Notes: generated by a model from the letters alone, not told the origin. A stretch of DNA of 64,000 bases from Halarchaeum rubridurum (GCF_014647115.1 NZ_BMOO01000002.1:186001-250000), one strand, 5' to 3'; positions 1 to 8,701 are shown, counted from the stretch's first letter. Numbers and translations: made by a program.

Positions 1-24
1 ACGGCGAAGGAGTGGGAGTACTGA
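1..24 (+). CDS. 3' end of an unidentified gene
   Basis: The first 24 bases read in one frame as seven codons ending in Glu-Tyr and a TGA stop at 22-24. It would be the tail of a plus-strand gene convergent with hemG. Only the C-terminus is present, so no function can be given, and the frame could be chance. Confidence 0.35.
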   Translation, partial: TAKEWEY

Positions 25-40
25 CCGACCGAAAACGAGG

Positions 41-1423
41 TTACGCGAGGTCGTCGGCGACGCGCTCGGCCTCCCGGACCCGCCCGGGGACGCCGACGCG
101 TGCCGTGTAGTTCGTGGCGAGCGTGAGCCCCGCAGGGAGGGCGAGGCGGTCGAGCGCCGCCCACGACTCGTCGTACGCGGGGAGGGCGCGCCGGTCGACC
201 CAGACGTCCCGGACGTGCGCGGCGGCGTCCATCACGGCCTCGAATTCGTCGGCGGCGATGTCGCCGATGTCGTCGGGGGCCGCCTCGACGATCCGCTCGT
301 CCTCCATCCCGCCGAGGAAGGCCGTGTACTGCCCGGTGCGCCCGAAGAGGCTGTGGTGCCACGAGACGCCGAGCGTCCGCAGCGACTCGGTGCGTCGCAC
401 CTGGTAGCCGAAGCCGTCGCGGCGCGCGTCCGAGTACATCGTCACGACGGCGAGCGGGTTGTACCGGAGTTCGGCGAGCGCGGCCGCCGAATCGGGCGCG
501 ACGCCCTCCAAGAGATCGGCGGCGGCGGGCGCGGGGACGGTGAGCACGACGTCGTCCGCGAGAATCTCCCCGTCGGGCGTCGACACCGCATAGCGCTCGC
601 CGTCGCGCTCGATTCCGGTCGCGGGCGTGTCGAGGCGCACGCGGTCGGCGTGGCGTTCGGCGAGCGCGCGCGGGAGGCGCTGGAGGCCGCCCGCGATGGT
701 GACCGGCGGCGGGGCCTCCCGCTCGCCGGTCGCGCGCCGGAGGAGCGGGCGGAGGAGGTTGCCGTGTTCGTCCTGCATCCGCAACAGCGCCGGGAGGGCG
801 CGCTTCACGGGCATCCGGTCGGGGTCGGAACCGTACGTCCCGCCGTAGATGGGCTCGACGAGGTTGCGGTAGGCCGTGGTGCCGAAGGCCCGCCGAATCG
901 CGCGCCCGACGGACTCGTCGGGACGAACGTCGCCCGTGAGCGGTTCGGCGAGGACGCGGAGTTTCGCGTGCCACGGCAGGAGGTCGGTGCGGAGGAAGGT
1001 GGAGAGGTCGAAGGGGACCTCGCGGAGCGCCCCGTCCGCGTAGACGTAGAGCGGGAGATCGTCGTCGGCGACGACGAGGTCCGCGCGGAGCCCCGCGGCC
1101 TCGACGAGCGCCTCGATTCCGTCGGTCAGCCGGATGCGGTTCGGGCCGCGTTCGGCGACGAGGCCGTCGTCGAGGGGTTTCGAGTCGATGACGCCGCCGG
1201 CCTCGTCGCCGGCTTCGAGCGTGACGCAGGGGACGCCGCGCTCGGCGAGGGCGTGCGTGAGCGCGAGGCCGGTTATCCCAGCGCCGATAACGACGACGTC
1301 GGTGTCGGTCGCGGCGTCCGACCCGCCGTCGGTCGCGGCGTCGCGCGCATCGGCGTCGCTCGCACTCGCGCCCGCGCCTGCGGGCACGGTTACTCGGACT
1401 CGGCGCGCGGCGCGTTCAGACAC
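41..1423 (-). CDS. hemG: Protoporphyrinogen/coproporphyrinogen oxidase (HemG/HemY type)
   Basis: FAD-dependent oxidase of late heme synthesis, about 460 residues. After a roughly 38-residue Ala/Ser/Asp-rich N-terminal segment comes the dinucleotide-binding motif VVVIGAGITGLALTHALAER, then the family's substrate-binding region, ending in a C-terminal FAD-contact stretch (LATNYTARVGVPG). I chose GTG at 1423 because GGAGG lies about 8 bases upstream. It overlaps the 3' end of hemH by 34 bases, indicating translational coupling; a second GTG at 1387, just past the hemH stop, is the alternative. Family knowledge does not separate protoporphyrinogen from coproporphyrinogen as substrate. Longer reading to 1714 is low-complexity Arg-rich sequence in the shadow of hemH and was rejected. 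Confidence 0.88.
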   Translation of the reverse strand: MSERAARRVRVTVPAGAGASASDADARDAATDGGSDAATDTDVVVIGAGITGLALTHALAERGVPCVTLEAGDEAGGVIDSKPLDDGLVAERGPNRIRLTDGIEALVEAAGLRADLVVADDDLPLYVYADGALREVPFDLSTFLRTDLLPWHAKLRVLAEPLTGDVRPDESVGRAIRRAFGTTAYRNLVEPIYGGTYGSDPDRMPVKRALPALLRMQDEHGNLLRPLLRRATGEREAPPPVTIAGGLQRLPRALAERHADRVRLDTPATGIERDGERYAVSTPDGEILADDVVLTVPAPAAADLLEGVAPDSAAALAELRYNPLAVVTMYSDARRDGFGYQVRRTESLRTLGVSWHHSLFGRTGQYTAFLGGMEDERIVEAAPDDIGDIAADEFEAVMDAAAHVRDVWVDRRALPAYDESWAALDRLALPAGLTLATNYTARVGVPGRVREAERVADDLA

Positions 1424-2445
1424 ATCGCGCCCTCCTCGGCTGCGCACTGACACTCCCGGAGCTGGTAGTACTCGGGGTCGACGTCGGCCGCGAACGGCTC
1501 GACGAGGTCGGCGAGCAGCTCCGCGAAGCGCGGGTCGTCGTGCGGGACCGGCACCCGGTAGAGCTCCTTGCCCGCCTCCTCGACCTCCTCGCGGAGCTCG
1601 ATGTCGAGTTCGGAGAGCGTCTCGGACTGCTCGTGCATGAAGCTCACCGGCTCGACGACGACGCGCTCGGCGTCGATTTCGACGGCGACGTCCTCCGTCT
1701 CGGGTTCGGTCCACGGGATGTCGCGGTTCTCGTGGTTCTGGTAGCCGACGGTGTACTCCGAAACGCCGAGGAGGTGGGCGAGCGCCGTCGTGAACTCGTC
1801 GACGTAGACGTCGTAGCGCGAGCCCTCCTCGAGGTAGTGCGTCGGCGTCCCGTGTGCGGAGAAGAGGACGGCCGTGTCGTCGTCGTCGAGGTCGAGGCCC
1901 TCGCGCTCGGCGTACGCGCGGACGTTGTCAGCGCGCAGGCGGGTGTACGCCGGGTGGCGGTGCCAGCCGGAGACCCGCTCGACGGGGACGTCCCAGTCGG
2001 CGTCCGCGACGGCGCCGTTGAGGTCCGCGAGGGCGTCGACGGTCGTCGAGGGGCCACAGAGCGGGTAGATGGGGAGCCCGACGAGGCGGTCGACGCCGTC
2101 GGCCTTCGCGGCCGCGACGGCGTCCGCGATGGTCGGCTCGGAGAACTGCGTGCCGAGGTAGCCGGTGACGTCGAAGCCACGCTCGGTGAGGACGTCGACG
2201 ACGGCGTCGACCTGCGCCTTCGCCTGCGGGTTCAGCGGGGAGCCGCCGATGTCCTCGTACTCCTCGATGAGGCTGGGGGCGCGCTTCTCCGCGAGTTCGC
2301 GCGAGCGCTCGCGGGCCTGCGCCTCGGGCATGTCGCCTTCGAGGAAGCGGTTGTTGTAGAAGATGCGTTCGAGATAGGGGACGACCTCCTCGCGCGTCGG
2401 CTCGGACGGTTCGCCGAAGTTCAGGAGGATGACTCCTGTCGTCAT
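1390..2445 (-). CDS. hemH: Ferrochelatase
   Basis: Inserts ferrous iron into porphyrin, the last step of heme synthesis. It is 351 residues long and starts MTTGVILLNFGEP, the ferrochelatase N-terminal signature. SFMHEQSETLSELDIE holds the conserved active-site region, with the catalytic His supplied earlier by LFSAHGTP. The C-terminus carries three cysteines (CQC, then a third ten residues on), which could ligate an Fe-S cluster as some ferrochelatases do; this is inference. It is co-directional with and overlaps hemG, forming a two-gene unit; the uroporphyrinogen decarboxylase gene is not adjacent. Confidence 0.92.
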   Translation of the reverse strand: MTTGVILLNFGEPSEPTREEVVPYLERIFYNNRFLEGDMPEAQARERSRELAEKRAPSLIEEYEDIGGSPLNPQAKAQVDAVVDVLTERGFDVTGYLGTQFSEPTIADAVAAAKADGVDRLVGLPIYPLCGPSTTVDALADLNGAVADADWDVPVERVSGWHRHPAYTRLRADNVRAYAEREGLDLDDDDTAVLFSAHGTPTHYLEEGSRYDVYVDEFTTALAHLLGVSEYTVGYQNHENRDIPWTEPETEDVAVEIDAERVVVEPVSFMHEQSETLSELDIELREEVEEAGKELYRVPVPHDDPRFAELLADLVEPFAADVDPEYYQLRECQCAAEEGAMCLNAPRAESE

Positions 2446-2565
2446 ACGCGTTCGTTGGGGTTGGGCCGGCCAAAAGGTATCGGTTGCCGAACGCCCCGTA
2501 CGGCCGCCGAACCGGTCGATATATGGCGAGCGCGCCCCTCGAAGGACGGCCGCGTCCGCGGGCCG

Positions 2566-3579
2566 TCAGCGCTCGTCGGGGCGCTCGGCCTCGTGGAGGA
2601 CGAACTCGCCCGTCGTGAGCGTCCACTCGACGATGGTGACGATGCGGAGGACGTACGCGACGAGCACGAGGAAGGGGACGACGGCGACCGTCGCGGCGGC
2701 GGCGACGGCGAGCAGGAGCAGGTCGACCCCGAGGACGCTCCCGACGAGGTCCGCGGCGTCGAGGAAGAAGACGGCGGCGAGCGCGATGCCGAGCGCGGGG
2801 ACGGCGGCGGTGAGGATGACCCGGGAGAGCTTCACGAGTTCGGCCTGGAAGTAGAGCCCGCGGACGTGCTCGCGGGCCGGGCCGAGGAAGCGCAGCGCGT
2901 CGAGGACGTCGTCGACGGCGTCGCGCTGTCGGTCGGTCATCACGCTCTCGAACTCGTGGCGGATGCGGCGGGCCTCGTTCACCCGGTAGGCGTAGTCGTA
3001 TTCGAGGGCGGCGCGGAGCGCGCCGAAGCGGAGGTACCGGGCGTCGAGGCGGGCGTCGACGGCGGTCGCGGCGCGGGCGTGGCCGGCGACGAAGCGCGTG
3101 ACGGCGGCCTCGAACGCCGGGTCCCCGCCGGTCGCGGCCCGCCGGAGGTCGTCGGCGCGCCGGTCGGCCGTGTCGACGAGCGCGGCGATGAACGCGCCGG
3201 GTTCCGCGGGGCTCGTGTCCTCGACGAGCGTCTCGACCTCGCGGCGGAACTGGAGGGACTCGTCGAGCTGTTCGCGCTGGTCGGCGAGCGGCGCGAGCTG
3301 CTGGGAGAGGACGAGCTGGTCGATGGTGACGACGAGCGTCACGCCGGTGATGATGCCGGTGGCGAGGCCCGCGAACACCGTCTCGATGGGGTCCTTCGCG
3401 GCGACGGCGGCGCGGAAGCCACCGTCGAGCGTCCCGAGGAGGACGAGCGCGACGAAGAGCGTACACGCGAGCGCGCCCGCGAGCACCCATCGGTCGCCAT
3501 CGAGCAGTATCCACCGTCGGACCGACCCGAGGGTCGTCTCCTCGCCGTGTCCGTATCGCCGGGCGGTCCGTTCGGTCAC
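2566..3579 (-). CDS. Four-TM membrane protein of unknown function
   Basis: About 337 residues. Two hydrophobic helices lie near residues 30-50 and 68-90 (GLATGIITGVTLVVTIDQLV). A long charged, mostly helical region of about 165 residues follows, then two more helices near 255-280 and 285-312. This looks like a soluble domain held between two hairpins. I do not recognise a family with known function. GTG at 3579 was chosen because a TATA-like GGTTTTCTAC lies at 3601-3610, about 27 bases upstream, consistent with a leaderless mRNA; the longer reading to 3684 would pass through that promoter. It is divergent from the lipoprotein operon at 3693 and sits upstream of hemH with a 120-bp gap. Confidence 0.7.
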   Translation of the reverse strand: MTERTARRYGHGEETTLGSVRRWILLDGDRWVLAGALACTLFVALVLLGTLDGGFRAAVAAKDPIETVFAGLATGIITGVTLVVTIDQLVLSQQLAPLADQREQLDESLQFRREVETLVEDTSPAEPGAFIAALVDTADRRADDLRRAATGGDPAFEAAVTRFVAGHARAATAVDARLDARYLRFGALRAALEYDYAYRVNEARRIRHEFESVMTDRQRDAVDDVLDALRFLGPAREHVRGLYFQAELVKLSRVILTAAVPALGIALAAVFFLDAADLVGSVLGVDLLLLAVAAAATVAVVPFLVLVAYVLRIVTIVEWTLTTGEFVLHEAERPDER

Positions 3580-3600
3580 GCGTGGCAGTAGCCCCCGGGG

Positions 3601-3610
3601 GTAGAAAACC
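3601..3610 (-). promoter_or_regulatory. TATA-like box for the membrane protein at 3579
   Basis: Minus-strand GGTTTTCTAC lies 22-31 bases before the proposed GTG at 3579, the spacing expected for leaderless haloarchaeal transcription. Confidence 0.45.
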
Positions 3611-3658
3611 GCCGGGGCCGAGCGGGTGGTCGAGCGACCGACCACGACCCGACACGAA

Positions 3659-3666
3659 CTATTATG
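3659..3666 (+). promoter_or_regulatory. TATA box for the lipoprotein operon
   Basis: CTATTATG lies 27-34 bases before the ATG at 3693 in otherwise GC-rich DNA, consistent with a leaderless transcript for the 3693-6356 operon. Confidence 0.5.
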
Positions 3667-3692
3667 CCAGACGCCCCGAGCCATGTAGACGG

Positions 3693-4376
3693 ATGCCCCG
3701 CAGCACGAAACGATGTGCCCTCGCCCTCGGGCTCGTCGGCGCCCTCCTCCTCGCCGGTTGCTCGACGCTTCCCACGGGCGGCCTGGACGCCGACGCGGTC
3801 GGCGACCAGGTCCAGCATCGCTACAACACCATCGAGGAGTACAGCGCGACCGTCACGAAGACGGTCGAGACGACGGACGGGACGTCGACGCTCCGCGCGC
3901 ACGTCTCGGCGGACACGGACGGCGCGACGACCGTCACGTACCGGAGCGGCCCCGACGCGGGGACGACGGTGCGATACGAGACGGCGACGCGCGCGCCCGT
4001 CCTCTCGACCGGGCGACACGACGCCGCGACCCGCGACGCGACGTACGGCGCGCTCGCGGCCTCGCTCGTCCGGACGAGTGACGTCTCGCTCGACGGGACG
4101 GCGATACTCGACGGCCACCGGACCGCGGTCGTCTCGCTCGCCCCCGCACGCGAGAACGCCGGCGCGGACGCGAACGCGACGACCGAGGGGTCGGCCGGCG
4201 TCGAGCGCCGCGTCTGGGTCGACACCGAGCGCCGGATTCCGCTGCGCGTCGAGACGACGTGGACGGCGGCGGACGGCACGAGCGTCACGGAGACGGTCAG
4301 CTACGAGAACGTGACCCTACACGAGACGGGTGACGCGACCGACGCGACGGCACGGAACACGGTGAGCGCGACGTGA
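3693..4376 (+). CDS. Secreted lipoprotein, LolA-like fold family
   Basis: 227 residues. It starts MPRSTKRC followed by a hydrophobic stretch and a lipobox LLLAGCS (Cys about residue 23), so it is probably a lipid-anchored protein on the outer face of the membrane. The mature part begins with the pattern of a short helix followed by RYNTIEEYSATVTKTVET and continues in alternating beta-rich sequence, resembling the haloarchaeal proteins annotated as LolA-like/outer membrane lipoprotein-sorting homologs; there is no outer membrane here, so the name reflects the fold only. Its TGA overlaps the GTG of the SppA-like gene by 4 bases. The first of three overlapping genes. Confidence 0.75.
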   Translation: MPRSTKRCALALGLVGALLLAGCSTLPTGGLDADAVGDQVQHRYNTIEEYSATVTKTVETTDGTSTLRAHVSADTDGATTVTYRSGPDAGTTVRYETATRAPVLSTGRHDAATRDATYGALAASLVRTSDVSLDGTAILDGHRTAVVSLAPARENAGADANATTEGSAGVERRVWVDTERRIPLRVETTWTAADGTSVTETVSYENVTLHETGDATDATARNTVSAT

Positions 4377-5275
4377 GCGACGCCGACGGTTCGCGCGTCG
4401 GGCGCGTCGTCCTCGTCGGTGCGGTGATCGGGCTGCTCGTCGGCGCGGCGGTCGCACCCACCGTCTGGGACCGCGCGAGCGGCCCGGACGGGAGCGTGGC
4501 CGTCGTCGAGCTCCACTCGACGATCACGAGCGACACCGCGAGCACGGTCATCGACAACCTCCGCGAGGCGAGACAGAACGACTCCATCGAGGCCGTCGTC
4601 CTCGACATCGACAGCCCGGGCGGTGCGGCGGCGGCGAGCGAGCAGCTCTACCTCGCGGTCAAACGCACGAAGCAGGTGATGCCCGTCGTGACGAGCGTGA
4701 CGGGGATGGCCGCCTCGGGCGGCTACTACACCGCGGTCGCCTCGGACGAAATCTACGTGACGCCCGCGAGCAGCGTCGGGAGCGTCGGCGTTCGGGCGAC
4801 CATCCCGACCGCGGGCGTGCCGGCGGGCGAAATCGTCACCGGCCCGGATAAGGGTTCGACGGCGACGCGGACGGAGGTCCGCCAGCGCGTCGAGGCGCTC
4901 CGGCGGGCGTTCGTCGGGAGCGTGGTGGCGGAGCGAAACGACTCGCTCGCGCTGAGTGCGAGCGAACTCTCCTACGCGAAGCTCTACTCGGGCGCGCGCG
5001 GCGTCGAGTTGGGGCTCGCGGACTCCGTCGGCGGAATCGACACCGCGATACGCGCGGCGGCGAGCGACGCCGGCCTCTCGGAGTACCGCGTGGTGCGCAT
5101 GGAGTCGCCGACCCCGAGCGTCCTCAGCCAACTCGGCCTGAGCGCGGACGCGGACGGGACGGCGAGCGCGAGCGCGACGTTCGGCAATCAGGGCGTCGAG
5201 ACGGTCCACTACCTGATGCTCCACGGTTCGGTCGCGGCCCCGAAGACGGAGGTGGTCGCGAATGCGAGCGCCTGA
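4373..5275 (+). CDS. sppA: SppA-like S49 membrane serine protease
   Basis: 300 residues with one N-terminal membrane helix (residues 10-30) and an S49 protease domain outside the cell. The nucleophile is Ser115 in GMAASGGYYTA. The family uses a Ser-Lys dyad, and Lys160 in EIVTGPDKGS sits at about the spacing seen in SppA, so it is the likely general base. The oxyanion segment DSPGG is at residues 80-84. The family degrades leftover signal peptides and membrane-associated peptides. GTG start at 4373 overlaps the upstream stop by 4 bases; the gene overlaps the next one by 14 bases, so all three are probably translated together. Confidence 0.83.
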   Translation: MSDADGSRVGRVVLVGAVIGLLVGAAVAPTVWDRASGPDGSVAVVELHSTITSDTASTVIDNLREARQNDSIEAVVLDIDSPGGAAAASEQLYLAVKRTKQVMPVVTSVTGMAASGGYYTAVASDEIYVTPASSVGSVGVRATIPTAGVPAGEIVTGPDKGSTATRTEVRQRVEALRRAFVGSVVAERNDSLALSASELSYAKLYSGARGVELGLADSVGGIDTAIRAAASDAGLSEYRVVRMESPTPSVLSQLGLSADADGTASASATFGNQGVETVHYLMLHGSVAAPKTEVVANASA

Positions 5276-6353
5276 ACTGCGACGCGGCCTCGGCGCGTTC
5301 GTCGCCGTCCTCCTCGCCGCCGTCGTCGTGACGGCCGGGGCGGGCGTCGCCAGCGACGCGCTCGGCGGACGCGACACGACACAACCCGACGCGCCCGCGT
5401 ACGACACGAGCGACCTCCTGCCGACGCCGGTGGACGACGGCGGCGCCGTCCCGGTTGCGGACGCGGGGACGCAGAAGACCGTGATCGTCGACGCCGCCCA
5501 CGGGAACGCCGTCGGGCGCGCGGACATGCAACCGCTCGTGAACGCCCTGGTCGAGGGCGGCCACGAGGTGCGCTTCTACACGGGTGGGGGTTCCTCGTCG
5601 CTCATCTCGGCGTCGGGGACGTCGGCGCTGAACGAGACGCTCGACGACGCGGACGCGTTCGTCGTCGCGGACCCCGCGGCGGCGTATAGTTCGAGCGAGG
5701 CGGACGCCGTCTCGGCGTTCGCGGACGACGGCGGGCGGGTCCTCCTGCTCGGCGACACGCCGACGACGGCGACGAGCACGTCGTCGCTCCTCGGGCTCTC
5801 GACGAGCGCGACGACGGCCGGGAGCGGGCAGCCGAACGCCGTCGCCGCCCGGCACGGGCTGTCGTTCAACGCCGACTACCTCTACGACATGACGGAGAAC
5901 GCGAACAACTTCCAGTACGTCTACGGGTCGCCGAGTGGCGAGAGCGGCCTCGCCGCGGGCGTCGACCGCACGGTCTTCGACGCCGCGGTAGCAGTGACAC
6001 ACGGCGACGCGGCGACCGCGGCCATCAGCGCCGAGAACGTCAGCCGCGAGAGCACGCGGACGACCGGGACGTACGCCGTCGCGGTGCGGAGCGGGAACGT
6101 CGCCGCGATCGGCGACACGTGGTTCCTCTCGCCGGACGGCGCGACCGTCGCGGACAACGAGGTCCTCGTCGGGAACGTCGCCGACTTCCTCGTGAGCGGG
6201 ACGAAGACCGGCTCGATGGGCGGGTCGGGCGGCCCGACGGTTCGACCGGGCGCGCTCACGACCCGCGGGACGGGTGCCCTCGGCGGTTCGTCGGGCGCGT
6301 CTGACGCGTCGGGTGCGTCGAACGCGACGAACACGACGAACGCCTCGGCGTAG
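5262..6353 (+). CDS. DUF4350-type GldG-like secreted/membrane protein
   Basis: 363 residues. An N-terminal hydrophobic segment (residues 9-31) is followed by a Rossmann-like domain with VIVDAAHGNAVGRADMQPLVNALVEGGHEVRFY and LNETLDDADAFVVADP, matching the DUF4350/GldG-like pattern of haloarchaeal proteins next to S49 proteases. A Gly/Ser/Asn/Thr-rich tail ends the protein, with several NAT/NTT potential N-glycosylation sequons, suggesting a surface location. It overlaps sppA by 14 bases. The biochemical role is unknown; co-translation with SppA and the lipoprotein suggests a joint envelope function. Confidence 0.7.
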   Translation: MRAPELRRGLGAFVAVLLAAVVVTAGAGVASDALGGRDTTQPDAPAYDTSDLLPTPVDDGGAVPVADAGTQKTVIVDAAHGNAVGRADMQPLVNALVEGGHEVRFYTGGGSSSLISASGTSALNETLDDADAFVVADPAAAYSSSEADAVSAFADDGGRVLLLGDTPTTATSTSSLLGLSTSATTAGSGQPNAVAARHGLSFNADYLYDMTENANNFQYVYGSPSGESGLAAGVDRTVFDAAVAVTHGDAATAAISAENVSRESTRTTGTYAVAVRSGNVAAIGDTWFLSPDGATVADNEVLVGNVADFLVSGTKTGSMGGSGGPTVRPGALTTRGTGALGGSSGASDASGASNATNTTNASA

Positions 6354-6446
6354 CGAGCGACGGGACACGACGACCGTCCCGACCCGAGCGGACGGCTCGG
6401 CCGCGGGAGGCGAAACGCTTGTGTCGCCCTCCCGCGAAGCGCGCAC

Positions 6447-6656
6447 ATGACGAGTGACGACGAGCCGCCGACCGCCCCGGTCGTCTGCGAGGCGTGCGGG
6501 ACCACGAATCGCGTGCCGCTCTCTGAGGTCGCCGAGACCGTCGAGCGGCACAACGAGCGCGTCCACGACGGGGCCGCGGAGGCCGAAGTCGACCCCGACG
6601 TCGCCGACCAACTCGCGGACCTCGTCGCACGCGACCTCGGATTTCTCGACGACTGA
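6447..6656 (+). CDS. Small CxxC protein
   Basis: 69 residues, acidic, with a single CEACG zinc-ribbon-like half (Cys14 and Cys17) near the N-terminus and a helical C-terminal half (VADQLADLVARDLGFLDD). I do not recognise the family. Its last 20 codons, stop codon and 24 bases beyond form the first unit of an 87-bp perfect tandem duplication, so the C-terminal coding segment is present again, in the same frame, directly after the stop. Confidence 0.65.
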   Translation: MTSDDEPPTAPVVCEACGTTNRVPLSEVAETVERHNERVHDGAAEAEVDPDVADQLADLVARDLGFLDD

Positions 6657-6767
6657 GACGGTGACCGCGACGCAGTCGATCCCGACGTCGCCGACCAACT
6701 CGCGGACCTCGTCGCACGCGACCTCGGATTTCTCGACGACTGAGACGGTGACCGCGACGCAGTCGAT
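6594..6767 (+). repeat. 87-bp perfect tandem duplication
   Basis: Two identical 87-bp units, 6594-6680 and 6681-6767. Each holds the last 20 codons and TGA of the small CxxC gene plus 24 bases. AGTCGA occurs just before unit 1 and at the end of each unit, the microhomology expected for slippage or unequal exchange. The lack of any difference indicates a recent event. Confidence 0.95.
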
Positions 6768-6916
6768 CGAGCTTTTGAGCAGTCTGTCCAGTAATACTGT
6801 CTGGTGTTACTGCCCAGAAATGCTATTTTCGCGGTTCGTTCCGACGGAGTGGCCGACACGTCTCACCGCGTTGCGGGCCCGATACTCGGGGGTAGAAGCC
6901 GCAGTAGCCGGAAACG
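6768..6916. other. AT-richer noncoding stretch with hairpin
   Basis: Between the tandem duplication and the SDR stop. It holds an inverted repeat, CAGTAATAC at 6789-6797 and GTGTTACTG at 6804-6812 (one G-T pair, 6-base loop), in sequence poorer in G+C than the surroundings. It could be a terminator region or a remnant of a small transposable element; nothing decides between them. Confidence 0.4.
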
Positions 6917-7660
6917 CTACCAGTCGATAAACTTGTCGCGGCGGAAGAGGTCGAGTTCCTGGACGACGTTCGGGTCCTCCCGGGCGGCCGCGAAGGCGAT
7001 GGCGCGCGCGACGTCAGCGGGTTCGGCGGCCTCGCCGGGGTCGATGGCGTCGGCGAACTGTTCGCCGTCCTCGCTCCCGAACTCCGTCCGGACCTCGGTG
7101 GGATTGATGACCGTCACGCCCACGCCCGCGTCGCCGACGCTGCCCTGGAGGCTGAGCGCGAACCCGCGCGTCCACCACTTCGTCGCGGCGTAGACGGGCG
7201 CGCCGGGGCGCGGATACTGGCCGGCCATGCTCCCGAGGAAGAGCAGGTTCCCCGAACACTCCGTCAAGTGCGGCATGGCGGCGCGCGCGACGTGGAACAT
7301 CCCGTCGCAGTTGACGTCCATCATCTGCCGGTAGGCGTCGAGGTCGAGGTCCTCGATGGCCGTCTCGGTGCGCCCGAGGCCGGCGTTGCTCACGACGACG
7401 TCGAGACCGCCGAAGCGCTCGACGGTTGCGTCGACGAGCGCCTCGACGGCGACGGCATCGGTCACGTCCGTCGGGTGGGCGACGGCCTCAGCGCCGTGGT
7501 CGTCGGTTATCTCGGCCGCGAGCGTTTCGAGGCGTTCCTCGCGGCGCGCGCTCAGGACGACGTTCGCGCCGCGCGAGGCGAGTTCGCGGGCGGTCGCCGC
7601 GCCGATGCCGGAACTCGCGCCCGTGACGAGCGCCGTCGCGTCGGTCAGCGTGTCCGTCAT
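6917..7660 (-). CDS. SDR family oxidoreductase
   Basis: 247 residues, classical short-chain dehydrogenase. Cofactor motif TGASSGIG at residues 14-21, NAG at about 90-92, catalytic Ser in FLGSMAG and the YAATK catalytic pair near residues 154-158. SARREERL after beta-2 favours NADP(H). Substrate unknown; such enzymes are often annotated as ketoreductase/alcohol dehydrogenase. Monocistronic by position, with a possible weak TATA (GGTTAAGCC on the minus strand, 7682-7690) about 25 bases before ATG 7660. Confidence 0.88.
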   Translation of the reverse strand: MTDTLTDATALVTGASSGIGAATARELASRGANVVLSARREERLETLAAEITDDHGAEAVAHPTDVTDAVAVEALVDATVERFGGLDVVVSNAGLGRTETAIEDLDLDAYRQMMDVNCDGMFHVARAAMPHLTECSGNLLFLGSMAGQYPRPGAPVYAATKWWTRGFALSLQGSVGDAGVGVTVINPTEVRTEFGSEDGEQFADAIDPGEAAEPADVARAIAFAAAREDPNVVQELDLFRRDKFIDW

Positions 7661-7741
7661 GTCCGTGAGCGGTGCGGCGAGCGGCTTAACCGTTCGGGGA
7701 CCCGGTGACGCGAAGCAGTCAGCGGCTTCGGGGAGGGGGCA

Positions 7742-8677
7742 TCACTCGTCCGCGGCATCGACGAGCGTGAGCGCGCGCTCGACGGCGTCGCGGGCGTCCG
7801 CGCCGAAGACGTAGCAGACGGGCTCGATGCCGTACGCGCCGTCGTGGTAGGCGACGGTCGGCACGCCGTCGGCGAACGCGTCGCGGAGTTCGGCCGCGCG
7901 GTCCTCGTAGCCGGCGTCGAACGCGACGGGGTCGTGTCCGCGCGCCCGGGCGGCGTCGAGGAGCGCGTCGCTCGTGGCGAGGTTCAGGGCGCCGCCGACG
8001 GTGTCGCCGACGTCGGCCGCGACGAGGAGCGCGCTCGCCACGTGATGCGACGCCCCGAACGCCGGGTCGGAGGGGACCTCGACCCGCCCCCGCACGGCGT
8101 GGAGTCGGCCGGGGACGGCGGCGACGTCCGCGGGGTCGGCGGCCTCGGGAAGCGCGCTCGCCACGTTCGTCCCGACGTTGGGGACGTGGGCGGGCGTCGC
8201 GTCCGCGGCGGCGAAGCGCCGGACGGCCGTGCGGACGTCGCGGAGCGTCTCGCGCTCGCGCGCGGCCGCCCCGTCGCGCCCGCGGACGCAGAGGTCGCAC
8301 TCGCGGCCGTCGAGGGCGGGCATCGCGTCCTCGTGGAGCGCGCAGACCGGCCCGCGGTCGACGAACGCGGCGAGGAGCTCGCGGACCTCGACGAGCGCGT
8401 CGTAGCCGGAGAGCTCGTCCGCGACCCAGCCGTCGGCGACGCGCTCGACCGTCGACGCGAAGCGCTCGTCGTCCGCGAGTCGGTCGGTCGTGCGGGCCTC
8501 GCCGGCGAGGTAGTTGCTCACCGCGGCCTGCGTGACGCCGAGGAAGCCCGCGATTTCGCGCTGCGAGCAGCCGCGCTCGGCGAGCGCGCGGGCGAGTTCG
8601 ACGCGCATCGTGGGGACGAACTCGTCGGCGATCACCTCGGCGGGGAGGACGAGCCCGTCGTCGCGTGTCGTTGCCAT
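7742..8677 (-). CDS. thiR: HTH-ThiN thiamine regulator ThiR
   Basis: 311 residues. An N-terminal helix-turn-helix (about residues 25-60, GCSQREIAGFLGVTQAAVSNYL) is joined to a C-terminal ThiN domain (about 165-305; HVPNVGTNVASALPEA and GGALNLATSDALLDAARARGHDP). Free-standing ThiN is a thiamine-phosphate synthase; in HTH-ThiN proteins of archaea (ThiR) it senses thiamine phosphates. A Cys-rich insert (CALHEDAMPALDGRECDLCV) lies between. It is divergent from tenA with only 58 bp between starts and a shared TATA region, so it very likely regulates the salvage operon and itself. Confidence 0.87.
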   Translation of the reverse strand: MATTRDDGLVLPAEVIADEFVPTMRVELARALAERGCSQREIAGFLGVTQAAVSNYLAGEARTTDRLADDERFASTVERVADGWVADELSGYDALVEVRELLAAFVDRGPVCALHEDAMPALDGRECDLCVRGRDGAAARERETLRDVRTAVRRFAAADATPAHVPNVGTNVASALPEAADPADVAAVPGRLHAVRGRVEVPSDPAFGASHHVASALLVAADVGDTVGGALNLATSDALLDAARARGHDPVAFDAGYEDRAAELRDAFADGVPTVAYHDGAYGIEPVCYVFGADARDAVERALTLVDAADE

Positions 8678-8701
8678 CGGTGATAATCCAGTTATACCAC
8701 T

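Noticed and set aside
215-1450. Long plus-strand reading frame opposite hemG
   Set aside because: It mirrors hemG in a GC-rich genome, has Arg/Val/Gly-biased composition and no motifs.
1540-3591. 683-codon plus-strand frame over hemH and the membrane protein
   Set aside because: Antisense shadow; low-complexity Asp/Glu/Arg sequence and the two opposite genes have clear family or membrane features.
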